64,000 nt of DNA from Pseudomonas entomophila. GTDB lineage: Bacteria > Pseudomonadota > Gammaproteobacteria > Pseudomonadales > Pseudomonadaceae. Shown one piece after another: positions 18,738 through 26,052 of this stretch; positions within the stretch are counted from its first letter, which is position 1; every line of letters starts with the position of its first letter. The stretch is taken from the NCBI RefSeq assembly GCF_018417595.1, contig NZ_CP070982.1, positions 3,678,001 through 3,742,000 of the forward strand, written 5' to 3'. The notes under the pieces were generated by a model. The model searched no databases. It was not told the DNA's origin and saw only the letters and a list, made by a program, of their open reading frames with translations. The translations under genes were made by a program, and so were the position numbers.

Positions 18738-20075
18738 ATGAAGGTGACGGTTTTCGGTACCGGTTATGTTGGCCTCACCCAGGCGGTCTGCCTGGCCCAG
18801 GTCGGGCACTCGGTCATGTGCATGGATGTCGACGCCGAGCGCGTAGCGGCCCTGAGCCAGGGGCATTGCCCGATCTTCGAGCCGGGTCTTGCGCCCCTGC
18901 TGGAAAAGAACCTGGCCTGCGGCCGGCTGAGCTTCACCACCGATGCCAGGCGCGCCAGCAACCATGCCGAGCTGCTGTTCATCGCCGTCGGCACCCCGCC
19001 ACTGGCCGATGGCAGCGCCGACCTGCGCCATGTGTTCGCGGTGGTCGACAGCATCGTGGCGCACGCCGACGGTTCCAGGGTCATCGTCAACAAGTCCACC
19101 TCGCCGGTGGGTACGGTGGACCGCATCAAGGCCCATATCGACCAGTGCGTGGCCGACAACCGCGACTTCCAGGTGCTCAGCAACCCAGAGTTCCTCAAGG
19201 AAGGCTCGGCCGTCGATGACTTCATGCGCCCCGAGCGCATCATCATCGGCGGCGCCGGGCCGGCGCAGGTCGAGCTGCTACGCGAGCTCTACCTGCCGTT
19301 CAGCCGCAACCGCGAAAAGCTCATGGTCATGGACGCGCGCAGCGCCGAGCTGACCAAGTACGCCGCCAACTGCATGCTGGCAACGAAGATCTCCTTCATC
19401 AACGAAATCGCCAACCTGGCCGAGCATGTGGGCGCCGATATCGAGATGGTGCGCCGTGGCATCGGCTCGGACCCGCGCATCGGCTACGACTTCATCTACC
19501 CCGGCTGTGGCTTTGGTGGCTCGTGCTTCCCCAAGGACCTGCAGGCCCTGCGCAAGTGCGCCGAGGCCGAAGGTTTCGAGCCGCACCTGCTGCGCGCGGT
19601 GGAGTCGGTCAACGAACGGCAGAAGAACCGCCTGTTCGACAAGATCGCCCGGCACTACCCCGAGGGTGTGCAAGGCAAGGTCTTCGCGCTCTGGGGCCTG
19701 GCCTTCAAGCCCAACACCAATGACATCCGCGAGGCCTCCAGCCGGGTGCTGATCGAAGCCTTGTGGGCTGCGGGCGCGAGAATCCAGGCTCACGACCCCC
19801 AGGCCATGGCGGAAATCCAGCGGCACTACGGCGAGCGCGCCGACCTGCGCCTGGTGCACTGCAAGGACGACGCGCTGGAGGGTGCCGACGCCCTGGTGAT
19901 CGTGACCGAGTGGCAGGACTACCGGGTGCTCAACCTGGACCAGGTGCCGCATCTGCTGGCCGACCGGGTGGTGTTCGACGGTCGCAACCTGTTCGAGCCC
20001 GAGCACATGGCCGCCGCGGGCCTCACATACTACGGCATCGGCCGTGGCCAGGTGCAGCCGCCATGCCCGTACTGA
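18738..20075 (+). CDS. ugd: UDP-glucose 6-dehydrogenase
   Basis: 445 residues. It oxidises UDP-glucose to UDP-glucuronate using two NAD+. The Rossmann motif GTGYVGLTQAVCLAQVGH is at residues 6-23. NKSTSPVGTVD and SNPEFLKEGSAVDDFMRPERI follow. Cys263 in GCGFGGSCFPKDLQAL is the catalytic cysteine. LAFKPNTNDIREASS lies in the C-terminal UDP-binding domain. GGAG is seven bases before the ATG. It is the first of a tight gene run and overlaps the epimerase by 13 bases, so both enzymes should be made together and give UDP-glucuronate and then UDP-galacturonate. Confidence 0.95.
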   Translation: MKVTVFGTGYVGLTQAVCLAQVGHSVMCMDVDAERVAALSQGHCPIFEPGLAPLLEKNLACGRLSFTTDARRASNHAELLFIAVGTPPLADGSADLRHVFAVVDSIVAHADGSRVIVNKSTSPVGTVDRIKAHIDQCVADNRDFQVLSNPEFLKEGSAVDDFMRPERIIIGGAGPAQVELLRELYLPFSRNREKLMVMDARSAELTKYAANCMLATKISFINEIANLAEHVGADIEMVRRGIGSDPRIGYDFIYPGCGFGGSCFPKDLQALRKCAEAEGFEPHLLRAVESVNERQKNRLFDKIARHYPEGVQGKVFALWGLAFKPNTNDIREASSRVLIEALWAAGARIQAHDPQAMAEIQRHYGERADLRLVHCKDDALEGADALVIVTEWQDYRVLNLDQVPHLLADRVVFDGRNLFEPEHMAAAGLTYYGIGRGQVQPPCPY

Positions 20076-21073
20076 TCACCGGCGCCGCCGGCTTCATCGG
20101 TTTCCACCTTGCCCGGCGCCTGTGCCAGGAGGGCCTGGAGGTGGTGGGCATCGACAACCTCAACACCTACTACAGCGTCGAGCTCAAGCACGCGCGCCTG
20201 AAGCAACTGGCCGAATGGCCGAACTTTCGTTTCGTGCCCCTCGACATCGCCGACCAGGACGCGCTGCTCCGGCTGTTCGCCGCGCACCATTTTACCGAGG
20301 TGATCCACCTGGCCGCCCAGGCTGGCGTGCGCTATTCGCTGGACAACCCCGGCGTATACGGCCAGTCGAACCTGGTGGGGTTTCTCAACATGCTCGAGGC
20401 CTGCCGCCAGCACCGGCCCCAGCATCTGGTGTACGCCTCCAGCAGTTCGGTCTACGGCGCCAACGCCAAGCTGCCGTTCTGCGTCGAAGACCCGGTGGAG
20501 CAGCCAGTCTCGTTGTATGCCGCGAGCAAGCGCGCCAACGAACTGATGGCCCACAGCTACGCGCACCTCTATCAGATCCCCATGACCGGCCTGCGCTTCT
20601 TCACCGTGTATGGCCCGTGGGGCCGCCCCGACATGGCGCTGTTCAAGTTCACCCAGGCCATCCTCGAAGGCCGGCCGATCGACCTCTACAACCACGGCCA
20701 GATGGGGCGGGATTTCACCTACATCGACGACATCGTCGAAAGCATCCGACGCCTGCGCGTCAAGCCGCCCCAGGCCGGTGAAGGGCAACCGCCTTGCCAG
20801 CTGTTCAACATTGGTCGCGGCGAACCGGTCGAGCTGCTGGGCTTCGTCGAATGCCTGGAGGACGCCCTGGGCATCAAGGCACAGCGCAACTACCTGCCGT
20901 TCCAGCCGGGTGACGTGCACCAGACCTGGGCCGATGTGTCTTCGCTGGCGCGCTGGATCGATTTTTCCCCGAGCACCTCGCTGGAACAGGGTGTGCGGGC
21001 ATTCGTCGGCTGGTACCGGGATTTCTACACCGGTACCCGCCGCGCAACCACAACAACGACACAGGAAGCCTGA
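20063..21073 (+). CDS. UDP-glucuronate 4-epimerase-like NAD-dependent epimerase
   Basis: 336 residues, an extended short-chain dehydrogenase. The NAD-binding GAAGFIGFHLARRL is at residues 7-20 and YAASK is the catalytic YxxxK. AAQAGVRYSLDNPGVYGQSNLVGFLN is the segment that marks UDP-glucuronate epimerases, as opposed to GalE. The adjacent UDP-glucose dehydrogenase supplies the substrate, so UDP-galacturonate is the expected product. The start is inside the end of ugd, a 13-base overlap that implies coupling. The threonine-rich C-terminal tail is unusual but short. Confidence 0.88.
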   Translation: MPVLITGAAGFIGFHLARRLCQEGLEVVGIDNLNTYYSVELKHARLKQLAEWPNFRFVPLDIADQDALLRLFAAHHFTEVIHLAAQAGVRYSLDNPGVYGQSNLVGFLNMLEACRQHRPQHLVYASSSSVYGANAKLPFCVEDPVEQPVSLYAASKRANELMAHSYAHLYQIPMTGLRFFTVYGPWGRPDMALFKFTQAILEGRPIDLYNHGQMGRDFTYIDDIVESIRRLRVKPPQAGEGQPPCQLFNIGRGEPVELLGFVECLEDALGIKAQRNYLPFQPGDVHQTWADVSSLARWIDFSPSTSLEQGVRAFVGWYRDFYTGTRRATTTTTQEA

Positions 21074-21805
21074 ATGACCGAACCCCTTGAGCTGTCGGTG
21101 CTGATACCGGCCAAGAACGAGGTCGACAACCTGCCCTCGCTGCTGGCGGAAATCCGCACTGCACTGGCGAATGAGCGCTATGAAGTGCTGGTGGTCGACG
21201 ACGGCAGCAGCGACCAGACCCTGGCCATGCTGCAACAGTTGAAGAACCAGGGTTTCCAGCAGTTGCGCATCTTGCGCCACGAGCGCTCGCTGGGCCAGAG
21301 CACCTCGATCTGGCATGCCGCCCAGGCCGCTCGTGGGCGCTGGCTGGCGACCCTGGATGGCGATGGGCAGAACGACCCGGCGGACATCCCCGGCATGCTC
21401 GCGCTGGTACGTGGCAACGAGGACGTCAAGCTGGTGGCCGGGCACCGGGTCAACCGCCGCGACACGGCCAGCAAGCGCTGGGCCTCGCGCTTCGCCAACG
21501 GCCTGCGCAGCCGCCTGCTGAAAGACGCCACCCCCGACACCGGCTGCGGCCTCAAGCTGATCGAGCGCGCGGCCTTCGTCGGCCTGCCCTACTTCGATCA
21601 CATGCACCGCTTCATCCCGGCGCTGATCCTGCGCCACAACGGCCGCATGCTGGTGCACCCGGTCAACCACCGGCCACGCCACGCGGGGATCTCCAAGTAC
21701 GGCAACCTCGACCGCGCACTGGTCGGCATTCTCGACCTGTTCGGGGTCTGGTGGCTGATCCGCCGCACCCGCCTGGACGCCTGCCCACAGGAGCTCGAAG
21801 GATGA
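21074..21805 (+). CDS. Family 2 glycosyltransferase, polyprenyl-phosphate sugar synthase type
   Basis: 243 residues. It is a GT-A fold enzyme with LSVLIPAKNEVDNL, the nucleotide-binding VVDDGSSD and the metal-binding LDGDGQNDP. It resembles DPM1, ArnC and the rhizobial RgtE, but has no large C-terminal membrane domain apart from a short hydrophobic stretch near 225. In this context the likely reaction is UDP-GalA plus polyprenyl phosphate giving polyprenyl-P-GalA. It starts directly after the epimerase stop and overlaps the next gene by four bases. The sugar is inferred from the two preceding genes. Confidence 0.82.
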   Translation: MTEPLELSVLIPAKNEVDNLPSLLAEIRTALANERYEVLVVDDGSSDQTLAMLQQLKNQGFQQLRILRHERSLGQSTSIWHAAQAARGRWLATLDGDGQNDPADIPGMLALVRGNEDVKLVAGHRVNRRDTASKRWASRFANGLRSRLLKDATPDTGCGLKLIERAAFVGLPYFDHMHRFIPALILRHNGRMLVHPVNHRPRHAGISKYGNLDRALVGILDLFGVWWLIRRTRLDACPQELEG

Positions 21806-22074
21806 CCCGGGAAACCCTCTGGCTGATCATCGGCTTCGCCGGCCAGGCCGTGTTCACCGGCCGCTTCGTGCTGCAGTGGCTGTACAGCGAGTTCAAGCGC
21901 CGCAGCGTGATCCCGGTGGGCTTCTGGTACCTGAGCATGCTGGGTAGCGCGCTGCTGCTGATCTACGCCATCTACCGCCAGGACCCGGTGTTCATCCTCG
22001 GCCAGGCCTTCGGCATCCTCGTCTACCTGCGCAACCTGCAACTGATCGCCCGCTATAAAGAGCAGAAGGAATAG
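21802..22074 (+). CDS. Small LpxB_N-domain membrane protein
   Basis: 90 residues with three hydrophobic segments. It matches the lipid-A-disaccharide synthase N-terminal-like family (FTGRFVLQWLYSEFKRRSVIP, PVGFWYLSMLGSALLLIYAIYRQDPVFILGQ). Despite the name, such small proteins are not LpxB. They often sit beside GT2 and GT39 genes, and a part in moving or anchoring the lipid-linked sugar has been suggested. ATGA overlap with the upstream glycosyltransferase shows coupling. Exact role unknown. Confidence 0.8.
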   Translation: MTRETLWLIIGFAGQAVFTGRFVLQWLYSEFKRRSVIPVGFWYLSMLGSALLLIYAIYRQDPVFILGQAFGILVYLRNLQLIARYKEQKE

Positions 22075-22077
22075 CCC

Positions 22078-23634
22078 TTGCCACGTCTCAAGACTCTCGG
22101 CGCCGAGCGGCTGGCGCTGGTCGCCCTCGCGTTGTTGCTGATCGGCGCCGGTATCGGCTGGCGCCAGCCGATGAACGTCGATGAAGAGCGCTTTCTCGGC
22201 GTCGCCCTGGAAATGCTGCAGAACGGCAATTGGTTCATCCCGCACCGCGCCGCGGAAATCTACGGCGACAAGCCGCCGCTGTTCATGTGGACCGTGGCCC
22301 TGTTCACGGCCCTGACCGGGTTGCCCAAGGTCGCCCTGTACCTGCCTGGGCTGCTGTCGGCGGCGACCATCACCCTGGTCCTGCACGACCTCGGCCGGCG
22401 CCTGTGGAACCGGCGGGTCGGGCGTATCGCCGCGCTGCTGTTCCTGGCCACCTACCAGACCTACAGCATCCTGCGCACCGGGCAGATCGACAGCTTCCTC
22501 TGCCTGTGGGTGGCGCTGGGCTTCTACGGCATGGTCCGCCACTTGCTGCTGGGGCCGGCCTGGGGCTGGTTCTACCTGGCCTGCGCGGCCATGGGGCTGG
22601 GCATCATCAGCAAAGGCGTGGGCTTCGTCCCGGCGCTGATGCTGCTGCCCTACGCCTGGGCGGTGCACCGGGGCTGGCGCGGGGTCGTGGCCATGCCCGG
22701 CCAGGGCTGGCGCTGGAGCCTGGGGTTCATCTGGCTGCTGGCCGGCTGCGCGGTGTGGCTGCTGCCATTGCTGGTGTCGGTCGCCCAGGGCGGTGGCGCG
22801 GCGGAGCTGGCCTACCTGAAGGAGATCCTCCTGCGCCAGACGGCCAATCGCTACGCCAACGCCTGGGACCACCGCGAACCGTTCTGGTACTTCTTCGTCA
22901 AGGTCATCCCCAAGTACTGGCTGCCCCTGATCCTGGCCCTGCCCTGGCTGGTGCCGGCCTGGCGCAAGCAACTGCAAAAGCGCGACGGGCGTATTCTTCT
23001 GCTGCTCGGTTGGGTGGCGCTGGTACTGCTGTTCTTCAGCCTGAGCAGCGGCAAACGCAAACTCTACATATTCCCGGCGCTGCCGGGCCTGGTGCTGGCC
23101 ATCGCTCCGCTGGTGCCCTGGCTGTTCAAGCGCTGGTTCCAGCAGCGGCCGGGCTGGCGCAAGGTGTTCGTCACGGTCGCGGTGGTGTGGTTCTGCCTGT
23201 GGTTCGCCCGAGGTTTCATAGAACCCGTGAAGGAAGGCCGCAACCCCCATGAAACCCTGATGGCCGATGCCGCGCGGGCCACCGGCGGCGCCGAACTGGT
23301 GCTGGTCAACTGGCGCGAGGGGCATTGGTTGTTCGCGCGTCAGCCGATCGTCCACTTCGGCTTCAGCGGCAAGGCCGTGGCGGACTCGGCGGTCTACTGG
23401 CTGCGCCAGCACCCCAAGGCCTTTGCCCTGATCCCGGCGGCCGAACTGGGCCGCTGCTTCAGCGCCGACAAGGCGCGCAAGCTTGGCGACACCTCGCGGC
23501 ATGAATGGTATGTGGTCGGTGCCGACGCCGACAACGGCCAATGCCAAGCCGCGCCACCCGCCCAGGTCTACCACTTCACCTGGGCAGGCACGCCCGGGAA
23601 CCTGCAAGCCGCCAAGGAGGGCGCCAGGCAATGA
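22078..23634 (+). CDS. GT39/ArnT-like glycosyltransferase 2
   Basis: 518 residues, with a TTG start and AAGGA upstream, four bases after the LpxB_N-like gene. It is a membrane protein with 10-12 hydrophobic segments. Asp35-Glu36 in MNVDEERFLGVALEM is the catalytic acidic pair, and YGDKPPLFMW is the second block. SSGKRKLYIFPALPGLVL matches the later conserved region. It should transfer the lipid-linked sugar made by the preceding genes to lipid A, core or another acceptor in the periplasm. It overlaps the next gene by four bases. Confidence 0.85.
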   Translation: MPRLKTLGAERLALVALALLLIGAGIGWRQPMNVDEERFLGVALEMLQNGNWFIPHRAAEIYGDKPPLFMWTVALFTALTGLPKVALYLPGLLSAATITLVLHDLGRRLWNRRVGRIAALLFLATYQTYSILRTGQIDSFLCLWVALGFYGMVRHLLLGPAWGWFYLACAAMGLGIISKGVGFVPALMLLPYAWAVHRGWRGVVAMPGQGWRWSLGFIWLLAGCAVWLLPLLVSVAQGGGAAELAYLKEILLRQTANRYANAWDHREPFWYFFVKVIPKYWLPLILALPWLVPAWRKQLQKRDGRILLLLGWVALVLLFFSLSSGKRKLYIFPALPGLVLAIAPLVPWLFKRWFQQRPGWRKVFVTVAVVWFCLWFARGFIEPVKEGRNPHETLMADAARATGGAELVLVNWREGHWLFARQPIVHFGFSGKAVADSAVYWLRQHPKAFALIPAAELGRCFSADKARKLGDTSRHEWYVVGADADNGQCQAAPPAQVYHFTWAGTPGNLQAAKEGARQ

Positions 23635-24593
23635 CCACCCAGACTCTATCGACCCAGCGTTGGCGCTGGTGGCAACGTCTCAACCGCTGGTTCCTGATCG
23701 GCGGCGTGATCGTCCTGGTCGCCCTGAGCCTGATCGGCATCGAAGCCGCACGCTCGTTCTGGCCGCAACAACTCTACGCCCACCTGAGCAACCGTTGGAC
23801 TGGCGATACGGCGCCCGGGCAGAACATCTGGCTGCCGGCCTACCAGGTGGTAATCGACGCCAAGGTGGTCGAGCAAGGCCTGGACAACCTCTCCGGCATC
23901 ACCTATGACTACGACCGCGACCGGCTGCTGGCGATCACCAATGGCACGCCCATGGAAATCCTCGAGCTGAGCAAGCAAGGTGACATCCAGGCCCGCTACC
24001 CGCTGGTGGGTTTCCAGGACACCGAAGGGCTGGCGTACCTGGGCAACGGTCGCCTGGCCATCAGCGACGAGACCCTGCAACGCCTGGATGTGATCACCCT
24101 GCCTGCGACACCTCAACCGATCCAGGCCAGCCAAGCCCAGTGGATCACCCTGGAGATCAACCCGACCCTTCACAACAAGGGCTTCGAGGGCGTAACCTAC
24201 GACGCCCGCCACGACCGCCTCTACGCCATCAAGGAACGTGGCCCGCGGCAACTGTTCGAAGTCACCGGCATGCTCGCGGCGTTGAACGGCGGGCCCCTGC
24301 ACCTCACGGTCAGTGACCGGCGCGACTGGGTCAAGCGCAGCATATTCGCCACCGACCTGTCCGATGGCTACTACGACCCGCGCACCGGCCACCTGCTGGT
24401 GCTCAGCGACCAGTCGAAGAACATCACCGAACTGGATGGCGAAGGCCACTTCGTCAGTATTCGTTCGTTACGTGCCGGCATTGGCGGGCTGCGCAACAAC
24501 GCGCCACAACCTGAGGGCATGACCATGGACAGCGACGGCAACCTCTACGTGGTCAGCGAGCCGAACCTGTTCTACCTGTTCAAGAAGCCCTGA
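23631..24593 (+). CDS. SdiA-regulated (YjiK-type) beta-propeller protein
   Basis: 320 residues from the ATG at 23631, overlapping the previous stop. Residues 20-45 form one membrane anchor (LIGGVIVLVALSLIGIEA). The rest is an extracytoplasmic domain of the SdiA-regulated family, probably a beta-propeller, with NLSGITYDYDRDRLLAITNG, DTEGLAYLGNGRLAISDE, FEGVTYDARHDRLYAIKER and PEGMTMDSDGNLYVVSEP. The repeated glutamate-glycine blades suggest ligand or metal binding. It is embedded in the glycosyltransferase operon, so a periplasmic helper role is plausible. The activity is unknown. Confidence 0.82.
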   Translation: MTTQTLSTQRWRWWQRLNRWFLIGGVIVLVALSLIGIEAARSFWPQQLYAHLSNRWTGDTAPGQNIWLPAYQVVIDAKVVEQGLDNLSGITYDYDRDRLLAITNGTPMEILELSKQGDIQARYPLVGFQDTEGLAYLGNGRLAISDETLQRLDVITLPATPQPIQASQAQWITLEINPTLHNKGFEGVTYDARHDRLYAIKERGPRQLFEVTGMLAALNGGPLHLTVSDRRDWVKRSIFATDLSDGYYDPRTGHLLVLSDQSKNITELDGEGHFVSIRSLRAGIGGLRNNAPQPEGMTMDSDGNLYVVSEPNLFYLFKKP

Positions 24594-24602
24594 GGTCCGC
24601 GC

Positions 24603-26036
24603 ATGGCGCCGCTCGCTGTCGAACGTGTGCACAGGCCGTTCTGGATGTTGGTGCTGGCTTTGATCGCCCTGCTGCTGTTCTGGGGCCTGGGTGACCTGCC
24701 CTTCCTGAGCGTCAACGAAGCCCGTCGGGCGGTCACCACGCGGGAAATGCAAGAAAGCGGGCAGTGGTTGCTGCCCTCGATGAACGGCCAGTTGTACCTG
24801 TCCAAGCCGCCGCTGTTCTACTGGTTGGCATTGCTCAGCGCGCAACTGCCCGGTGGCCTCGGCGAGTGGAGCATGCGCCTGCCCTCGGCATTGTTCGCGG
24901 CAGCCTGCTGCCTGGCGCTGTATGACCTGGCCCGGCGCCTGGGCGGCCCACGCCTGGGGCTGTTGGCGGTGACGCTACTGGTCGCCAACGCCGGCTTCAG
25001 CCTGTTCGCCCGCCGCGCGGAAATCGAAATGACCCTGACCGGGTTGTGCTTGCTGGCCGGGTATTGTGCCTGGAGGTTCCTGTTCGTGCAGGGCCGACGC
25101 GGCTGGGTCTGGCTCAGCCATGGGCTGCTCGGTGCGGCGCTTTTGGCCAAGGGCCCGGTGTGCCTGTTGTGGGTGATCGCCCCCGTGCTGGCGTATGCGC
25201 TGCTCAGCCGTGATCCACGCGCCCGGGCCTACCTCTGCGACCTGCCGGGCTGGCTGCTGATGCTGGCGGTCGGCGGCTCCTGGTACTTGCTGGTGACGCT
25301 TCAGGAGGGTTGGGGCATCTGGGGGGCGATTCTGCAGGAAGACATCCTCAGGAAGATCAATGGACGGGGCGCCGAAGCCTGGTACGCCTACCTGCTGTAC
25401 CTGGGGGGCGATTTCTTTCCGTTCTGGCTGGCGTTGCTGATCAGGCCTCGCCAGCTATGGCGGCAGATCCGCGAGCAACGGCCGTTGATGTTGCTGGCAT
25501 GCTTCGCGCTGGTGCCGTTGCTGGTGTTCTCGCTGTTCACCGAAAAACATGCGAAGTACCTGCTGCCGACCTACCCGGCGATCGCCCTGCTGCTGGCGTG
25601 GCATTGGCAGGCGCTGCTTGAACAGGCCCGTACGCGCTGGCAGCGCTGGCTGCTGCAAGGCACTCCACTACTGGCACTGGCCGGTTTCAGCCTGTTCTAC
25701 CTGATGTTCGAGGGGAAAGTGTTCGCCCACCGGGTCGCGGCGCTACCGCAACTGCACGCGGTCGCCCAAGCGTACCCAGGCGTGCCGGCCCATGCACTGG
25801 AGGCGCCGGACATGCGCCTGGTCTACTACCTCGGCCGGCCGGTCAGCACCCTGCCCACGCAAACAGCGCCAACAGTGCCCGCCCTGCTGTTCGTGCAGGG
25901 TGCGCTGCCACCTGCCCTGCAAGCGCTGGCACCGTGCACGCTGGTCCGCGTGGAGCCCTACCTCAAGCGCAAGCGCGCCGCCACCTTGCTGGGCCTGGGG
26001 CCCGTGTGCGCAGGTGCGCTCCAGGCGAGGCACTGA
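24603..26036 (+). CDS. GT39/ArnT-like glycosyltransferase 3 with altered acidic pair
   Basis: 477 residues, nine bases after the SdiA-regulated gene. It is a membrane enzyme with the GT39 layout: LSVNEARRAVTTREMQESGQW, YLSKPPLFYWLALLS and FTEKHAKYLLPTYPAIALLLAW. The first catalytic block reads Asn38-Glu39 where the two related enzymes here have Asp-Glu, so its activity or acceptor may differ. It is the last gene of the tight run and converges on the TonB receptor 16 bases away. Sugar and acceptor are inferred from context. Confidence 0.82.
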   Translation: MAPLAVERVHRPFWMLVLALIALLLFWGLGDLPFLSVNEARRAVTTREMQESGQWLLPSMNGQLYLSKPPLFYWLALLSAQLPGGLGEWSMRLPSALFAAACCLALYDLARRLGGPRLGLLAVTLLVANAGFSLFARRAEIEMTLTGLCLLAGYCAWRFLFVQGRRGWVWLSHGLLGAALLAKGPVCLLWVIAPVLAYALLSRDPRARAYLCDLPGWLLMLAVGGSWYLLVTLQEGWGIWGAILQEDILRKINGRGAEAWYAYLLYLGGDFFPFWLALLIRPRQLWRQIREQRPLMLLACFALVPLLVFSLFTEKHAKYLLPTYPAIALLLAWHWQALLEQARTRWQRWLLQGTPLLALAGFSLFYLMFEGKVFAHRVAALPQLHAVAQAYPGVPAHALEAPDMRLVYYLGRPVSTLPTQTAPTVPALLFVQGALPPALQALAPCTLVRVEPYLKRKRAATLLGLGPVCAGALQARH

Positions 26037-26052
26037 GCCGCGAGTGCTGCGG

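Noticed and set aside
22053..23631. Long reverse-strand frame opposite the GT39 and glycosyltransferase genes
   Set aside because: Its composition is Gln/Pro/Arg-rich and it lacks a start signal; the plus-strand genes have conserved motifs throughout.
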